A stretch of 40,837 nucleotides of DNA from Candidatus Dojkabacteria bacterium. Lineage in GTDB: Bacteria; Patescibacteria; Dojkabacteria; SC72. This document shows, one piece after another, positions 30,556 to 37,282 of this stretch. The position numbers and the translations under genes were made by a program. Numbering within the stretch: position 1 is the first letter of the stretch; every line of letters begins with the position of its first letter. Below the pieces are notes generated by a model. That model was not told the origin of the DNA and searched no databases. It saw only the letters and a list, made by a program, of their open reading frames with translations. The stretch lies in the NCBI GenBank assembly GCA_023229785.1, contig JALNYV010000019.1, forward strand, positions 1-40,837, read 5' to 3'.

Positions 30556-30893
30556 ATACACAGACAAAAATTTTATCATTTGATTTAAGAAAGAATAAAT
30601 ATATATTAGCAGGTAATTTAATTGGAAATACTTTTTTTAAAGAAGTTATGCCTGTTCATTTTATGCGTATAATAGGGGGTTATGGAATATCTGAAAGTGC
30701 TTTTCAAGATATACTGAGTAAAGAATGTAAGTATATAATTATTAAAGAGTCTGTTACAAAACAAAATTGGAAGTCTAAAATGAGTGATTGGATAGAACAT
30801 TGCCACATAGCAGACTATGGAAGTGGTAAACAAAGATTTTTAAGTTTAAAATATATGAAGACTCATAAAGTCAAATTAGATACTATAAAATAA
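30552..30893 (+). CDS. Hypothetical protein
   Basis: 113 aa. Beta-rich N-terminus (KILSFDLRKNKYILAGNLIG) and a centre with GGYGISESAFQDILSKECKYIIIKES. Not recognised. Start region duplicated from the previous gene. Confidence 0.5.
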   Translation: MNTQTKILSFDLRKNKYILAGNLIGNTFFKEVMPVHFMRIIGGYGISESAFQDILSKECKYIIIKESVTKQNWKSKMSDWIEHCHIADYGSGKQRFLSLKYMKTHKVKLDTIK

Positions 30894-30895
30894 AC

Positions 30896-31144
30896 ATGAA
30901 ACAAAAGGTTAAAAAGATTGAAGAAAGTATTGACATAATAAATAGCAAGGTAACTGTTGATGTGTTTGAAATTCCTGGCAAAGGATTACATTTTTCAACT
31001 AGTATTATTTTTGATGTACCTCAAGGTAAAAATAATTTCTTTGAATTGTCTGAAATAGTAGACAAGAATATATCAAACGCTAGATATGAAATGCTTGAAA
31101 AACTTGCAACTAAGCTAGGTGTTAAGGTAAACTTTGAGCAATGA
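30896..31144 (+). CDS. Small hypothetical protein
   Basis: 82 aa. VKKIEESIDIINSKVTVDVFEIPGKGLHFSTSIIFDVPQGKNNFFELSEIVDKNISNARYEMLEKLATKLGV reads as a compact alpha/beta fold. Overlaps the lysis-type peptidase gene by ATGA. Not recognised. Confidence 0.5.
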   Translation: MKQKVKKIEESIDIINSKVTVDVFEIPGKGLHFSTSIIFDVPQGKNNFFELSEIVDKNISNARYEMLEKLATKLGVKVNFEQ

Positions 31145-31788
31145 CATACTACAAACAGACAGAGGAAAAGTATAGGTCAATTAAACTAGGCAATGGAGAA
31201 GGTAGCATATACGACTATGGTTGTTATATGGTCTCACTCTGCAATGGACTTCGACAAAAGGGATATGACTATGACCCTGAACAATTAAACAATATACTTA
31301 AAGTAAAGAATCTCTGGACAGGCACAACTAAGAATCTAATAGATGTAACTAATATAGTACCCAGATGGTTTGATGTCTTCACTTCATTTAAAAGAGTTGA
31401 TGCTTGGACTACAGTACCTAGCCTTGATGAGATACTTAAACCAGACACAATTGCTATTGGTGAAGTAAGTCCTGTAGGTATAGGTGGTTCTTCTAAGGGT
31501 CAACATTTTGTTTTGATTACCAAGAAGGCTACAAATGGTCATGCAATTATCTACGACCCATGGAGAGGTATAGAGGAAATTATAGATACTCACTGGGGTA
31601 GTTTAGGATACATCAAGAGTCTTAGATTGTTTACAGTGAAGCCACACGTCAATGTACCACCAGTTGACCCTTGCTTAATCTATAAACAAGAAAATATTAA
31701 ATTAAAGTCTGAACTTGTAATAGTAAGTCAAGAAAGAAACTTACTTAAAGAAAAATTAGAAGCTATCAAGAACATAGTTAATGGGTAG
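31141..31788 (+). CDS. C39-like cysteine peptidase (probable endolysin)
   Basis: 215 aa. A C39-like catalytic triad is visible: C28 (DYGCYMVSLC), H122 (GQHFVLITK) and D139 (IIYDPW). The C-terminal 60 residues are a coiled coil that may multimerise or bind the wall. In phages this fold usually cleaves peptidoglycan cross-links. Followed by a coiled-coil protein, a membrane peptide and a holin-like protein, so a lysis module is likely. No transmembrane span or signal peptide. Confidence 0.7.
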   Translation: MTYYKQTEEKYRSIKLGNGEGSIYDYGCYMVSLCNGLRQKGYDYDPEQLNNILKVKNLWTGTTKNLIDVTNIVPRWFDVFTSFKRVDAWTTVPSLDEILKPDTIAIGEVSPVGIGGSSKGQHFVLITKKATNGHAIIYDPWRGIEEIIDTHWGSLGYIKSLRLFTVKPHVNVPPVDPCLIYKQENIKLKSELVIVSQERNLLKEKLEAIKNIVNG

Positions 31789-31844
31789 CGAGGAGGGTTT
31801 GTAGCAGGGCAGGTTATGAACCTTCCACACTACTCACTAAATAT
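31789..31844 (+). promoter_or_regulatory. Hairpin leader between peptidase and coiled-coil gene
   Basis: GTAG..CTAC and GGAGGG..CCTTCC can form a stem with a long loop, or AGGTT/AACCT a small hairpin. The GGAGGG is sequestered in the first fold, which could regulate the next gene's translation. Confidence 0.35.
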
Positions 31845-32216
31845 ATGCAAGATAAACAATACGAAGTGTTACTAACAGAAGTTAGAAATATAGCCAAGAG
31901 AGTACAAAAAACTGAAGACGGTATATATAGTATTGATAATGATTTGGCTAAAGATAGGAAAGACATAGATGATTTTAAATTGAAGTTAGAAAATATTGAA
32001 GGTCAATTAAGTGCATTATCTTCACAAATAGCTAGACAGTCAGGTAAGACCAAAGAAGCTGTGGCTGATGCTGTAACTGAAAGTGTACAGCCTATTAGTG
32101 ACCAAATGGAAGCCTTTGTACAAAAAAAAGTATTGAAGCCTGTTTACGATATATCTTGGTTTAGCTGGTATTTTAGAAAAATATTTAGTAGAATTAATAG
32201 TGAGATAAAGGGGTGA
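31845..32216 (+). CDS. Coiled-coil protein of the lysis region
   Basis: 123 aa. Residues about 5-65 form a coiled coil (heptads in VRNIAKRVQKTEDGIYSIDNDLAKDRKDIDDFKLKLENIE). The C-terminus has an aromatic amphipathic segment (WFSWYFRKIFSRI). It could be a spanin-like or holin-regulating factor, but has no clear membrane span. Next to the endolysin candidate and the holin-like gene. Confidence 0.5.
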   Translation: MQDKQYEVLLTEVRNIAKRVQKTEDGIYSIDNDLAKDRKDIDDFKLKLENIEGQLSALSSQIARQSGKTKEAVADAVTESVQPISDQMEAFVQKKVLKPVYDISWFSWYFRKIFSRINSEIKG

Positions 32217-32220
32217 ATAA

Positions 32221-32398
32221 ATGAAAGAAAACGAAATAGCTTTAAATAGCGAAAACAAAAAAAAAGGAAAGACCTAATATAAACGAATTTCCTGCTGACT
32301 TGAGAATTATGATTTATGCAGCTTTACAAGCAGGACAGACAGATATAGCAAGTGAATTGATAGGAAATTATTTAAAAAAAGAGGATGAAAAAAAATGA
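32221..32398 (+). pseudogene. Small gene split by a nine-A tract (frameshift)
   Basis: The first frame (32221-32277, 18 codons) stops soon after A9. Removing one A would join it to a frame ending at 32398: KERPNINEFPADLRIMIYAALQAGQTDIASELIGNYL. The result would be about 58 aa, preceded by a good AAAGGGGTGA ribosome site. Sequencing error, an inactivating indel or slippage-based expression all fit. A separate start at 32309 is an alternative. Confidence 0.5.
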
Positions 32399-32490
32399 AA
32401 ACTTTATTTTGGTTTATAATATTATTAGTTTTGATATGGTTAGTCTTAGGTGTAGATGCACAGGCTAATTATCCTTATAATTGGAGGTGA
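32395..32490 (+). CDS. Small membrane or signal-anchored peptide
   Basis: 31 aa: LFWFIILLVLIWLVLGVDAQA, with a possible signal peptidase site after AQA. Coupled to the frame above by ATGA overlap; its last codons contain GGAGGTGA, the ribosome site of the holin-like gene. Confidence 0.5.
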   Translation: MKTLFWFIILLVLIWLVLGVDAQANYPYNWR

Positions 32491-32495
32491 ATTAT

Positions 32496-32702
32496 ATGAA
32501 AGAAAAAAAGTGGTACGAATCATCAACATTGTGGATTAACCTTTTGGGTGTTGTTGCAGTTGTATTAGGTCTTGTAGTTGATAGCAACTTGATACCAGAT
32601 GCAGATGTGTTAGCAATAATTACAGCAGTACTTAACATAATAAATAGATTTAGAGTTACAGGAAATGTAAAAGTTCCAGCTATTGAAAAATCAATAATCT
32701 AA
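32496..32702 (+). CDS. Holin-like membrane protein
   Basis: 68 aa from the ATG at 32496 with a perfect GGAGGTGA 5 nt upstream. Short basic N-terminus (KEKKWYESSTL), a hydrophobic span (WINLLGVVAVVLGLVVD), a turn and a second weak span (LAIITAVLNIINRF). The layout resembles small phage holins. The peptidase gene lies 0.7 kb upstream. Membrane role supported; holin identity inferred. Confidence 0.6.
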   Translation: MKEKKWYESSTLWINLLGVVAVVLGLVVDSNLIPDADVLAIITAVLNIINRFRVTGNVKVPAIEKSII

Positions 32703-32703
32703 A

Positions 32704-32946
32704 ATGACAGTAGAAGGAATACTTAGAACTTTAAACAAAGCAGACTGTATTGTAATAGAAGCAGAAACTAAATATGTAAATGAGTTAAGAGAAGATATTG
32801 AACAGACAGCCAGAGAAGGCAGAGAGGGAGAGCATGACCTACTTATCAATGAGTTAATTAAGGAGGGTAAAAGGTTAAACAAAAAACCTTTGCAATTATA
32901 TGATGAAGAAGAATATTTGATAGGTAAACTAATTAAAAAGAAATGA
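32704..32946 (+). CDS. Small helical hypothetical protein
   Basis: 80 aa. Charged helices (IVIEAETKYVNELREDIEQTAREGREGEHDLLINELIKEGKRL). Not recognised. Overlaps the next start by ATGA. Confidence 0.45.
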   Translation: MTVEGILRTLNKADCIVIEAETKYVNELREDIEQTAREGREGEHDLLINELIKEGKRLNKKPLQLYDEEEYLIGKLIKKK

Positions 32947-33143
32947 CAGAGATTTTTAACAGTCAAAACACAGAACAATTACTTGTTGAGTATATACAAG
33001 CAAGACAAGAAGGTGATACAGTATTAAGTGATGAGGTCTGGATGAAACTTTTGGAAACTGATAGAAAGAATACAAACGAACTTTTAAAGACCTTGAGAGA
33101 TGAGTTAAACAATACTTTACAAAATGGAACGATTAGTAATTGA
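32943..33143 (+). CDS. Small helical hypothetical protein
   Basis: 66 aa, Glu/Thr/Leu-rich helices (LLVEYIQARQEGDTVLSDEVWMKLLE). Overlaps the phosphoesterase start by 20 nt, so it is co-translated with it. Not recognised. Confidence 0.45.
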   Translation: MTEIFNSQNTEQLLVEYIQARQEGDTVLSDEVWMKLLETDRKNTNELLKTLRDELNNTLQNGTISN

Positions 33144-34059
33144 CAGTCGAGGAACAGAAAAAATAGTATCTCCTACCTCTCCTTTCCCCGATAAAAAACC
33201 CCATGAATACGACTATGACAGAACAACCAGATTCCTACAAGAAGCCAAATCACTTGCCAAAGAGGCAAAGCTAGGTCAAAAAGAAGGTACTTGGATTCCT
33301 CAATTAGACTACCCAGAACTTCCATTTGCTATGTGTCTGATGAGTGATATGCACTATGGAAGTGTAAATGTTGATTATGACCTTTTAGATGAACACTTTA
33401 AAATAGTTGAAGATACACCTAATTTCTTTCTCGGAACTAACGGTGACCATGTAGACAATTTTAACGCAGTTCAATTTCCAGATGGTATGTTTGATAACCC
33501 TCTACCACCTAATTACCAAGCAAAAGCACTATTTAAAAAACTTTTAGAGTTAGACAGAAAAGATAAAGTGTCAGTCATTGCACATGGTAATCACGATTTG
33601 TTTGGAAAAAAAGGTGGACAAGACTTTTTTGAAACTTTTGCAAGTGAATTTAAATGCCCTATCTTTACAGAGGGTGGACACCTAGATATTCAAACCGCAG
33701 GGTACACTTATAAAATGATACTCAATCACACATACTGGGGGAAAAGTAAGATAAATATAACTAACGCACCTAAGAGACTAATGGAGTACGAGAGTGGAGA
33801 TTACACCGCAGACATAGGTTGGGTGGGACACACACACCAATCAAGTTACGAAAACTTTACAAAAGGGGGTAAAGACATAATTGCAGTAGTATCAGGAACT
33901 TATAAAACAGAAGACCCATGGGCATCTAGAATAGGTCTAGGAATGAATCCAGGTCATGCAGGTATAACTCTAGTACTATTTCCAGACCAAAGAAAAATGG
34001 AAGTCTTCAAAGATATAAAGGTGGCTCAGCAATATATTCTAGGTAGGATATTAAAATGA
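33124..34059 (+). CDS. Calcineurin-like metallophosphoesterase
   Basis: 311 aa. All signature motifs are present in order: D75-x-H77 (SDMHYG), GDHVDN (D108), GNHD (N156-H157-D158), an NH pair (N201-H202) and GHTH (H236, H238), which hold two metal ions. An extended N-terminal segment (1-65) precedes the domain. Phage enzymes of this group include phosphodiesterases and DNA-end or nucleotide hydrolases; the substrate cannot be told from sequence. It lies among small genes next to the lysis-type genes. Confidence 0.88.
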   Translation: MERLVIDSRGTEKIVSPTSPFPDKKPHEYDYDRTTRFLQEAKSLAKEAKLGQKEGTWIPQLDYPELPFAMCLMSDMHYGSVNVDYDLLDEHFKIVEDTPNFFLGTNGDHVDNFNAVQFPDGMFDNPLPPNYQAKALFKKLLELDRKDKVSVIAHGNHDLFGKKGGQDFFETFASEFKCPIFTEGGHLDIQTAGYTYKMILNHTYWGKSKINITNAPKRLMEYESGDYTADIGWVGHTHQSSYENFTKGGKDIIAVVSGTYKTEDPWASRIGLGMNPGHAGITLVLFPDQRKMEVFKDIKVAQQYILGRILK

Positions 34060-34238
34060 AAGAAAGATACACACTACCCCTTACTAAGATAGAAGCCAGA
34101 CAACTCTTAAAAGAAATGGCTATGGCTGAGAATACTCAAGAAAAACAAACAAAGAAGTTTTGGGAGAGGCATGAAAAAATAATAACAAAACTGTATAAAG
34201 TAATATATAATTCAAAAGATGATAAAGAGTCTAGTTGA
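34056..34238 (+). CDS. Small hypothetical protein
   Basis: 60 aa. Basic helical protein (LPLTKIEARQLLKEMAMAENTQEKQTKKFWERHEKIITKLYK). Overlaps the phosphoesterase end by ATGA. Not recognised. Confidence 0.45.
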   Translation: MKERYTLPLTKIEARQLLKEMAMAENTQEKQTKKFWERHEKIITKLYKVIYNSKDDKESS

Positions 34239-34329
34239 CATTTTAGTAATTATTCTGGTAACATTATTTGTTATACCAATACACATTGTATATTGGATAT
34301 TAGGCAAGAAGATACCAGAAGTAAGATAA
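34219..34329 (+). CDS. Small membrane peptide
   Basis: 36 aa, LVDILVIILVTLFVIPIHIVYWIL. Starts inside the end of the previous gene. One hydrophobic span. Confidence 0.4.
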   Translation: MIKSLVDILVIILVTLFVIPIHIVYWILGKKIPEVR

Positions 34330-34330
34330 T

Positions 34331-34498
34331 ATGTTTAACAATCAACCAACACAACAACCTGTTCAAAAACCAGAAGAACCTGAAGTTAAAAAGGGTCTAT
34401 GGTCAATTGATAAATTTGATTATGATGGTCAAGTAAAAGCAGGAGAAGTAGATAAAACACAAGAAGAATTTTTAAGGACAACAACGTGGATAAAATAG
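34331..34498 (+). CDS. Small disordered hypothetical protein
   Basis: 55 aa, Gln/Pro-rich N-terminus (NNQPTQQPVQKPEEPEVKK), then WSIDKFDYDGQVKAGEVDK. Not recognised. Confidence 0.4.
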   Translation: MFNNQPTQQPVQKPEEPEVKKGLWSIDKFDYDGQVKAGEVDKTQEEFLRTTTWIK

Positions 34499-34515
34499 AA
34501 AGAAGGTGATTTAAT

Positions 34516-34908
34516 ATGGTAATTTGTGAAAAATGTAATAAAAGGATGCCAACAGCTAGAATATTAGAACTTCATTTGATTAAAAGTCATGGTGGAAAAA
34601 ATGCAGAAGCAGAAACTGTAATCAAACCTGAAGAGGTTAAAACAGTTTTGGACATAGCCAAACCAGAAGTTCAATTAGATATGGCAAGACAAGCAGCAGA
34701 ACATGAACCTGTAGAAGGAATGGTTGAAATAGAATCTGTTGATGGTAGAGTACTTGAGGTATCAGTAGGTAGTTATTCTTTTAAAGGTAAGGTAATTGCT
34801 GTTCCTAGATTTGTAGACGTAACAGACACTAATGGTGTTACAGAAAAAATAAACTTAGAAGAAGAAGTTAGAAGACTTCTTACAGATGGAGGTTTTTATG
34901 TCAAATAA
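34516..34908 (+). CDS. C2H2 zinc-finger protein with beta domain
   Basis: 130 aa. Residues 4-25 contain C4-x2-C7 and H20-x4-H25 (CEKCNKRMPTARILELHLIKSH), a C2H2 finger. The rest has an alpha linker and a beta domain (GMVEIESVDGRVLEVSVGSYSFKGKVIAVP). C2H2 fingers are rare in bacteria but recur in phage regulators. Ribosome site AAAGAAGGTG. DNA or RNA target unknown. Confidence 0.6.
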   Translation: MVICEKCNKRMPTARILELHLIKSHGGKNAEAETVIKPEEVKTVLDIAKPEVQLDMARQAAEHEPVEGMVEIESVDGRVLEVSVGSYSFKGKVIAVPRFVDVTDTNGVTEKINLEEEVRRLLTDGGFYVK

Positions 34909-35149
34909 AATTGATACTAAAAAATATAGTTTAACTGAAGAAGAGAAATCTGATTATTATTTTAATTTTAGAATGATGAAAGAATATCAGATGGTTGCTG
35001 AGTTCTGGCAAAATAAAGTAAACTGGGTGAGAACAGAAACAATTAAAAGAAATGCCCTAGACCCTAAAAAGTTTACTACTAATTGGGATACAACTTTAGA
35101 TGATGGTACATTCACCGCAACAAAGAGAGTGGACTCAGACAAAAACTGA
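34898..35149 (+). CDS. Small hypothetical protein
   Basis: 83 aa from the ATG at 34898, 5 nt after GGAGG. Helical and aromatic (YSLTEEEKSDYYFNFRMMKEY), with QNKVNWVRTETIKRNALDPKKFTTNWD. Not recognised. Overlaps the next frame. Confidence 0.5.
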   Translation: MSNKIDTKKYSLTEEEKSDYYFNFRMMKEYQMVAEFWQNKVNWVRTETIKRNALDPKKFTTNWDTTLDDGTFTATKRVDSDKN

Positions 35150-35651
35150 TTATAGAGGTCAAATCGCAGACGATACATATCATGGAATTGTAGGCTATCA
35201 CAATCCTTTGTGGCGTTATATGATTAACCGACATGACAGTAAAGTTTTACCTCCAATAAATGTAATAGGATATACAGCAATTCCTTTAGCTATTGAATTT
35301 TCACAATGGGGATTTCCTACCACCTATGTGTGTGAAACTTTAGAGGGGGTGAAAAAAGCAAAGAAAGACTGTGAAATGCACTCAGGTAATTTTAAGAACT
35401 TTTATTATGCTGACTTTTTAAAAGATTGCCCCAACAACAAACTAACTCTATTTATCAATATCATAGACAGATTGCCAGTTGAAGATACTTATGACTTTCT
35501 TGATATGTTACTTAGAAGAAGTAGAGAAATTGTTTGTGCTGTTAAAAATGACAGAGATTGGAGAAGTATTCTTGGTGGTAAATATTCTGTAGATATGACA
35601 CAATATAAAGATAAGCAATTTTGTTTATTAACCATATGTCAGAAATATTAA
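35100..35651 (+). CDS. Possible SAM-methyltransferase-like protein
   Basis: 183 aa; start uncertain because the frame overlaps the previous gene by 50 nt. INVIGYTAIPLAIEFSQWGFPTTYVCETLEGVKKAKKDCEMHSGNFKNFYYADFL (about 55-110) has the Rossmann pattern with V-I-G-Y in place of motif I and an acidic strand-2 end. The following LTLFINIIDRLPVEDTYDFLDML resembles strand 4. It could modify DNA or a nucleotide, but motif I is weak. Confidence 0.45.
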   Translation: MMVHSPQQREWTQTKTDYRGQIADDTYHGIVGYHNPLWRYMINRHDSKVLPPINVIGYTAIPLAIEFSQWGFPTTYVCETLEGVKKAKKDCEMHSGNFKNFYYADFLKDCPNNKLTLFINIIDRLPVEDTYDFLDMLLRRSREIVCAVKNDRDWRSILGGKYSVDMTQYKDKQFCLLTICQKY

Positions 35652-35782
35652 GAAGTCTACAAGATGAAAAGTTGAAAAAAGCAAGAGAAAGCAAACTTAG
35701 ATGGTGGAATAAAAATAAACAAAAACTATTAAGAGAAAGAAAAAGCGTTGGAGTACCTCAATATTTAAGAAGTTCTAGGTAA
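35636..35782 (+). CDS. Small very basic protein at the convergent boundary
   Basis: 48 aa, Lys/Arg-rich (LKKARESKLRWWNKNKQKLLRERKS), likely binds nucleic acid. It overlaps the stop of the convergent minus-strand gene by 18 nt, so there is no space for a separate terminator between the blocks. Confidence 0.45.
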   Translation: MSEILRSLQDEKLKKARESKLRWWNKNKQKLLRERKSVGVPQYLRSSR

Positions 35783-36145
35783 TTTTATTGATTTGTGCGT
35801 ATCTAGGTCAACAACTTTGTATTTTGGTTTTTTAACTTCCTTCTTTATTTCAGACACCGCATCAATTCTTTGATTAATTCTTGAGTTATTAAGTCGTTGA
35901 ACTATCTTTAACCAGTCTTTTGGTATAGGAGACCTGAATAAAATAGCTAGTCCAGTGAACATGAAGTAAAAGAACACCAAAATGAAGTCAGTAAGAGTCT
36001 CTACCATACCTTTAGCTTTTTCAGGGATACTCTTAACCACACTAGAAACAGTCGTAGCCATATTTTTTTTATCAAATAGCTTCGTTATTTCATCAGATTT
36101 TAATATTTTTGCATATTCTTCTGGTGTAAGTGTCTCGTGTGCCAT
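35765..36145 (-). CDS. Single-span membrane protein
   Basis: 126 aa. Polar N-terminal half (helical, EEYAKILKSDEITKLFDKKN), one hydrophobic span (ILVFFYFMFTGLAILF), then a basic C-terminal domain. Last gene of the minus-strand block and coupled to the HNH gene upstream. Not recognised; it could be an envelope-interacting or lysis accessory protein. Confidence 0.5.
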   Translation of the reverse strand: MAHETLTPEEYAKILKSDEITKLFDKKNMATTVSSVVKSIPEKAKGMVETLTDFILVFFYFMFTGLAILFRSPIPKDWLKIVQRLNNSRINQRIDAVSEIKKEVKKPKYKVVDLDTHKSIKLPRTS

Positions 36146-36471
36146 TATATTTTAATCTTTCTATATATAGAGTGTAAACTATTATGACATGAACTGCAAA
36201 AAGTAATTAAATTTGTAGGTTTATTGTTTTCTCTGTTTTTATCCCAATGATGTATACAAAGATTTTTATCAGTTTTGCATATCTTACAACTAAAGTTATC
36301 TCTTTTAAAAATAAGAGTTCTTAACCTTGGCCATGGAGCCTTACGGATAAAATCTTTTTTATATTCTATAACTTTGATTTCCTTACAAGTAGGACAGACA
36401 CGTTGCATCCAAGTCTCTCTCCTGTATTTTAGATTACACGTCTTACATATACCGAATACTTTTCTCCTCAT
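36145..36471 (-). CDS. HNH endonuclease, short
   Basis: 108 aa. N-terminal zinc pairs (C9/C12 and C26/C29), then the HNH core: C62/C65, H74-H75, N87, C92/C95-H96, in the pattern FKRDNFSCKICKTDKNLCIHH. It has a perfect promoter (TTGACA, 17 bp, TATAAT; 36480-36508), 8 nt before the ATG, and two copies of a 12-bp repeat around it. Free-standing homing-type endonuclease or a packaging accessory; the neighbouring HNH gene suggests a cluster. Confidence 0.8.
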   Translation of the reverse strand: MRRKVFGICKTCNLKYRRETWMQRVCPTCKEIKVIEYKKDFIRKAPWPRLRTLIFKRDNFSCKICKTDKNLCIHHWDKNRENNKPTNLITFCSSCHNSLHSIYRKIKI

Positions 36472-36503
36472 TTGAAGCTATTATATAATATATTTGAAGC
36501 TAT
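36470..36503. repeat. Direct 12-bp repeat flanking a -10 box
   Basis: ATTTGAAGCTAT occurs at 36470-36481 and 36492-36503, 22 bp apart, bracketing and overlapping the -10 of the promoter for the HNH gene. Likely operator pair. Confidence 0.55.
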
Positions 36504-36508
36504 GTCAA
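36480..36508 (-). promoter_or_regulatory. Perfect consensus promoter for the HNH gene
   Basis: TTGACA (36508-36503), 17 bp, TATAAT (36485-36480). The ATG at 36471 is 8 nt later, so the transcript has almost no leader. Confidence 0.75.
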
Positions 36509-36844
36509 CTACTGACTTGGGTTGTTACTATTACCTTTTGTATTGTGACCTATTCCTTTTGTAAAATCAAGTCTGTCCATCATTCCATTGTGTCTTCTGC
36601 AAACTACTCTAAGATTATCCATATTATGGGTAAGATTTTCTACAATCATTCCTCTTTCAGTATCATGTCTTCCTCCACCTTTGATGTGGTCTATTACTAA
36701 ATCACCTTCATGGTAGTCTCCAGAAAATTGAAGTGGCAGGGAACACTTATTTCCTTTTTCTTTAAGTATCTCTGCACGAGTATAGCCAAAGCGTTGCATT
36801 TCCATTGCTTTTAGTTGTTGTTGTTTCTGTTGACTGTCAATCAT
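36509..36844 (-). CDS. HNH endonuclease
   Basis: 111 aa. HNH core with LVIDHIKGGGRHDTERGMIVENLTHNMDNLRVVCRRHN: D52-H53, N77 and H85. The N-terminal helix resembles those of packaging-associated HNH proteins. Overlaps the upstream membrane gene by ATGA. It lies far from terS/terL, so a homing origin is more likely than a packaging role. A gap of 37 nt holds the promoter for the next HNH gene. Confidence 0.8.
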   Translation of the reverse strand: MIDSQQKQQQLKAMEMQRFGYTRAEILKEKGNKCSLPLQFSGDYHEGDLVIDHIKGGGRHDTERGMIVENLTHNMDNLRVVCRRHNGMMDRLDFTKGIGHNTKGNSNNPSQ

Positions 36845-37254
36845 ACTTTTTTGGGTAACCTTTCACTCATAATTGTAGAAAGTTTAATTATCTCATTCTT
36901 TAACGAACTAACTTCTATTGTTAGGTTATCAACTTTTACATCAACAGTATGTATATGGTTTTGTGCCAAAGCAAGAGAAGCATCTAACCTTATCCCAAAC
37001 TCAGTAAACTTTTTTTCGTTAGCTTCTTTTTCCCATTGAACCTGTTGAGCTAAAAGTCCTGCTTTTCCCTCTGCTTCTTTTTGTGCGAGAATTGTAGCCT
37101 TGGTACTTAACTCTTTTTCAGAAATTGCATCACCGACTGCCATTTTTTTATCTAATTCTTCTTGTGGAGTACGATAACTTCTATAAATTGAAAAGATAAC
37201 TCCTAGAATAGTGAGTGTAAATAATATATTTGATGTTGTTAGTATTTCATTCAT
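36841..37254 (-). CDS. Membrane-anchored coiled-coil protein
   Basis: 137 aa. N-terminal span (ILFTLTILGVIFSIYRSY, about 9-26), then a long helical coiled coil with Ala/Glu/Lys-rich heptads and a second one at the C-terminus. Resembles spanin- or holin-partner-like phage proteins, but no family is recognised. It follows the tailspike gene; the ATG has no Shine-Dalgarno and an AAATAT leader. Confidence 0.5.
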   Translation of the reverse strand: MNEILTTSNILFTLTILGVIFSIYRSYRTPQEELDKKMAVGDAISEKELSTKATILAQKEAEGKAGLLAQQVQWEKEANEKKFTEFGIRLDASLALAQNHIHTVDVKVDNLTIEVSSLKNEIIKLSTIMSERLPKKV

Positions 37255-37282
37255 ATATTTATAATCATATCATATTTATAGG

